Positions 61,601-64,000 of a DNA stretch of 64,000 bases are shown here, in pieces; position 1 is the first letter of the stretch, and each line of letters starts with the position of its first letter. The position numbers and the translations under genes were made by a program. This stretch comes from Halichondria panicea. Lineage: Eukaryota; Porifera; Demospongiae; Suberitida; Halichondriidae. The notes under the pieces were generated by a model, which had not been told where the DNA came from, did no database searches, and worked only from the letters and a program-made list of their open reading frames with translations. The stretch covers positions 3,410,001 through 3,474,000 of the forward strand of contig NC_087381.1 in the NCBI RefSeq assembly GCF_963675165.1. Direction: 5' to 3'.

Positions 61601-63319
61601 ATCTTTCCTTATACTGACTACAACACTGTGGCCACTTACACCTGTAATGCTGGGTTTGGGCTCACTGGAGTGTTCATGCAGTCCTTTACGTATTATTTAT
61701 GTCCTTATATACATAGCTCAGAGTTTTTTGGTCATTATTGTTTAGTATAAAGGTAACCGCTGTTGAAATGCGATTGGTTTCTACCATGATTTATTGTAAG
61801 GATGTCCATTGATGTTGATACATTTTGCCTTTCATTCATGCTTCTATACATGCAACGCATTAGTAAACTAATTATAACAAGATCATTGTGGTTATACACA
61901 TACAGCTGTGATATGTGATCCCCTATCCAACCCGACCAATGGACTCATCACATACTCTCCTGACACCACACCCCCATATGAGTTCGAGACCATGGCAAGC
62001 TATCGCTGTAACGAAGGATTTGGGCTGACAGTTGGAGACACAACAAGGATTTGTGTCAACTCAGCAACTGTCAGTGAACAGTGGAGTGGGATAGAACCTG
62101 AATGTTCTGGTAATGTTTTTTGATACTGGAGTATCACCGTATAGTATTCATACAATAATTCATTATTATTCTGGTTATACCCTTTATAATTGCCTAGAAA
62201 ACAAAAAAGACAGTATACCACTCCCTTCTACATTATAGTTATTGTCCCTAGTATAGTGATCCTGGACAATAAGTGTTACACATTGGATTTGCTACCTAAG
62301 CTGTACCTCACCTTGGATACAACTATATATAGCTATACCAGTCTCGAGAAATTAATGACAAGCTTGTACGCAGGTTTATAGCTCTACGTACTGACTTCTC
62401 CATGCATGTCCAAGCAGTGAGCCCTGTCCTTTTTCCTGGTGTTTAGCGAGCCCCCCATCTGTTCTTTCCTTGCCAACCATGCAGTATCTCTGCCAGTGTC
62501 TCTTTTGCAAGTAGTTTTGCTAGTAAGTAGTGCGCCCTCATTAGGGCAAGCTAGATAGTAGTTTATCTAGGGCTGTAGTTTATGGTAGTTAAAAAAATCC
62601 CACCCATATGCTATGATACATGCAGACCTCAAGTGGTCATACTAAGAATACATGTTGTTTAACTCTATAATAATGAGCGTTATCTTGCAATTAAATTCCC
62701 TCCAGCTGTGTTTTGCACTCAACTTCTTAATGTTGCCAATGGAGCTATCACATACAGTACCGGTCTTGCCATCTCATTTGAGTATGGTTCTACTGCTACC
62801 ATCACGTGCAATGAAGGTTTTTTCCTGGAAGGAAATAGTGAGAGGGTGTGTCAGGGAAATGGGATAGGCATGGTGGGCAATTGGAGTGGATCACAGGCAG
62901 CATGCTCAGGTACATATGCAAGAATTCAGTAACATTTTCTCCACCAACTTTATACCATCTGTTCATTCTTCATACCACCATGAAGAGTTCTTGTAACAAT
63001 GTAATGATACTGTACACAACTGATATACATGGCATGTACAAGACGGTAGTGCACATGCATGATGGATATGGATTATTTGTTGGCTGTTACCTATACGCAC
63101 TTATATGAATTATCATTTTCCTCGCAGCCATCATGTGTCCCTCCCTGCTAACCCCTGCTAACGGTGGTATCAGCTACACTAGCGGTAGCTTAGGATATCT
63201 TACCATGGCCACATATATGTGTGACATTGGTTACCGTCTAGTGGGAGACCGATCAAGGACTTGTGTCGCCCATACTTCAGGTGGTGGAGAGTGGACTGGA
63301 CCTGAACCAACTTGCACAG
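55632..63319 (+). CDS. Second CCP/Sushi gene, 5' part; continues past the right edge
   Basis: Exons: leader 55632-55704; CCPs 55933-56088, 56280-56474 (acceptor may be 56277), 57160-57363, 57855-58040, 58191-58394, 58619-58825, 59161-59364, 59467-59673, 60033-60236, 60529-60723, 60897-61100, 61906-62109, 62706-62909, 63128-63319. That is a signal peptide (MKSPTFKLLLIVLWTCTV...) plus 14 intact CCPs, about 946 aa in phase; no stop or TM exon before the edge. Each CCP has a counterpart in the giant gene, in order: CCP1, 8, 12, 13, 14, 19, 20, 21, 9, 13, 14, 9, 10, 11. A fifteenth, broken CCP exon lies at 61542. By homology it should end in a TM and tail, but that is not visible here. Confidence 0.8.
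56475..57159. other. Long intron with a probable old repeat
   Basis: This 685-bp intron has no CCP exon. A 147-codon minus-strand open frame (56580-57023) exists but is low-complexity, hydrophobic and lacks any recognisable domain. The segment with AAAAAGGGGATGGATCTGCA and GCGCATGCGT reads like a dispersed repeat rather than a gene. Confidence 0.4.
57672..57720. mobile_element. Fragment of the palindromic MITE family
   Basis: AGCACCGTATAGCGGGTTATTTTTTG matches the left terminus of the elements at 5418 and 16698. The opposite end was not found nearby, so only a fragment remains, in the intron before the CCP at 57855. Confidence 0.5.
60493..62110 (+). repeat. Tandem duplicate of 57826-60260 with an internal deletion
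   Basis: Exons and introns match the upstream block in order: 60529 with 57855, 60897 with 58191, broken 61542 with 58619, and 61906 with 60033. Intron words such as GTGAGAAGACTATGTTA, TGCTGAGTGCACGACACTAC and GGTAACCGCTGTTGAAAT are shared. The CCPs at 60033 and 61906 differ by about two residues. The segment equivalent to 58748-59806 is missing from this copy; the join is at 61670/61671. Confidence 0.9.
61542..61670 (+). pseudogene. Truncated CCP exon
   Basis: The acceptor and first 43 codons (LTCSRLSTPENGRILFTPD... to GFGLTG) match the CCP at 58619. The exon then joins at a deletion to intron sequence (TGTTCATGCAGTCC) of the downstream unit. Cys3, the Trp, Cys4 and the donor are lost. If included, the frame would run to a stop at 61748-61750, so the exon must be skipped for the gene to stay open. 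Confidence 0.85.
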
Positions 63320-63390
63320 GTAAGAGTTTAATTAGGGTTTGGTTTTGCTGGCTTCTTATTGCAATTGCTCTGCTATTGATGAGTAACAAA

Positions 63391-63961
63391 ATACGGCCTG
63401 GTACCTATTGCATGGTGATAATGCGCATGCGTTAGTTTATTCTCCAGAATCTGGGGAATCCCCTTTTTTCTTTCTCTCATTTACTATGTACATCAGCTTA
63501 GCTCTCTACTGCGTTGTTCCAGAAGGCTTTCACACTAGTCTGAATCCAGAAGAGGCTCTCATCTATACCTCTATGACGGTTGTATGGTCAGGATGTCTTA
63601 TCTTGGATCTGTACAGGCTATGGGAAGTGTATGGTGCCTCAAGCTGCTATGCGAAGACAACCCTGATATAGGACGATCCTAGACGTAGATGCATGAGAGC
63701 CTCTTCTATCTTAAAACTAGTGTTCAAGCCTTCTAGACCAACGCAATAGACGGCATAAGCCACAGCTTCACGGAACTCAGTCATGGAGATAAAGTATTAC
63801 GGAACATATTCTTAGTAGACGGACTAATTTCCGGTATAATTTACTAAAGTTTTACGTTCGTAGTACGATTACCCATATTTTGGGTAATTTGAAGCGCATG
63901 CGCACTATCACCCATGCAATAGGTACCAGGCCGTATTTAATCGGCCTTGAATCGAGGCTAG
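63391..63961. mobile_element. MITE related to the TAGCCTCG/GGCCTGGTAC family
   Basis: TACGGCCTGGTACCTATTGC near 63391 is mirrored by GCAATAGGTACCAGGCCGTA near 63920. The right side continues to ...CGAGGCTA, the inverse of the TAGCCTCG terminus of the element at 2280, while the left side lacks that outer part. GCGCATGCG occurs in both arms. It lies in the intron after the last visible CCP exon. Confidence 0.65.
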
Positions 63962-64000
63962 TGGGGAACCGGCATGATGAATTTAATTCTCAGTACTGAG

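Overview
This window is animal nuclear DNA, most likely from a demosponge or another compact-genome marine invertebrate. The evidence is many short exons (about 200 bp) with GT..AG introns of about 100-250 bp, a eukaryotic tRNA-Asp, several classes of small DNA transposon, and NIDO and Sushi/CCP domains on type I membrane proteins. The AT-rich introns are full of short TATAATTATA-like palindromes. The species assignment is inference.

Layout. (1) 1435-10859, + strand: two tandem paralogous genes, each encoding a signal peptide, a NIDO-type ectodomain, an S/T-rich stalk, one transmembrane helix and a short tail. Their introns and spacer carry many small transposons. (2) 11077-13081, - strand: a 344-aa type I membrane protein of unrecognised family, tail-to-tail with the second NIDO gene. 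(3) 13248-54914, - strand: one giant gene. I can follow a signal-peptide exon, exactly 100 consecutive Sushi/CCP exons (all phase 1-1), a transmembrane exon and a cytoplasmic-tail exon, in an open frame of about 6,996 aa. The CCPs fall into three sequence classes that recur in the order A-C-B for long stretches. The tail carries an NPxY motif and three evenly spaced YxxM/YxxL tyrosine repeats. (4) 54915-55631: a 717-bp divergent promoter region. (5) 55632 to beyond the right edge, + strand: a second CCP gene. Its signal peptide and CCPs are paralogous to the N-terminal part of the giant gene, so the two genes form a head-to-head inverted duplication. Inside it, a 2.4-kb multi-exon block has been duplicated in tandem, and the second copy lost about 1.06 kb, breaking one CCP exon.

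RNA and repeats: an intact tRNA-Asp(GTC) lies in an intron of the giant gene, and a degenerate tRNA-like sequence lies near the left edge. Non-autonomous elements include a MULE-like element with a 10-bp target duplication, another MITE with a 9-bp duplication, pogo/Tigger-like, hAT-like and palindromic MITE families, and a 41-bp-arm hairpin beside a Crypton-like N-terminal remnant.

Together the genes look like a cell-surface adhesion or recognition cluster: two NIDO receptors, an orphan membrane protein and two very large CCP receptors, one with a plausible tyrosine-phosphorylation tail. The recognition role is inference. Exon boundaries were read by eye from splice consensus and reading phase and should be good to 1-2 bases.
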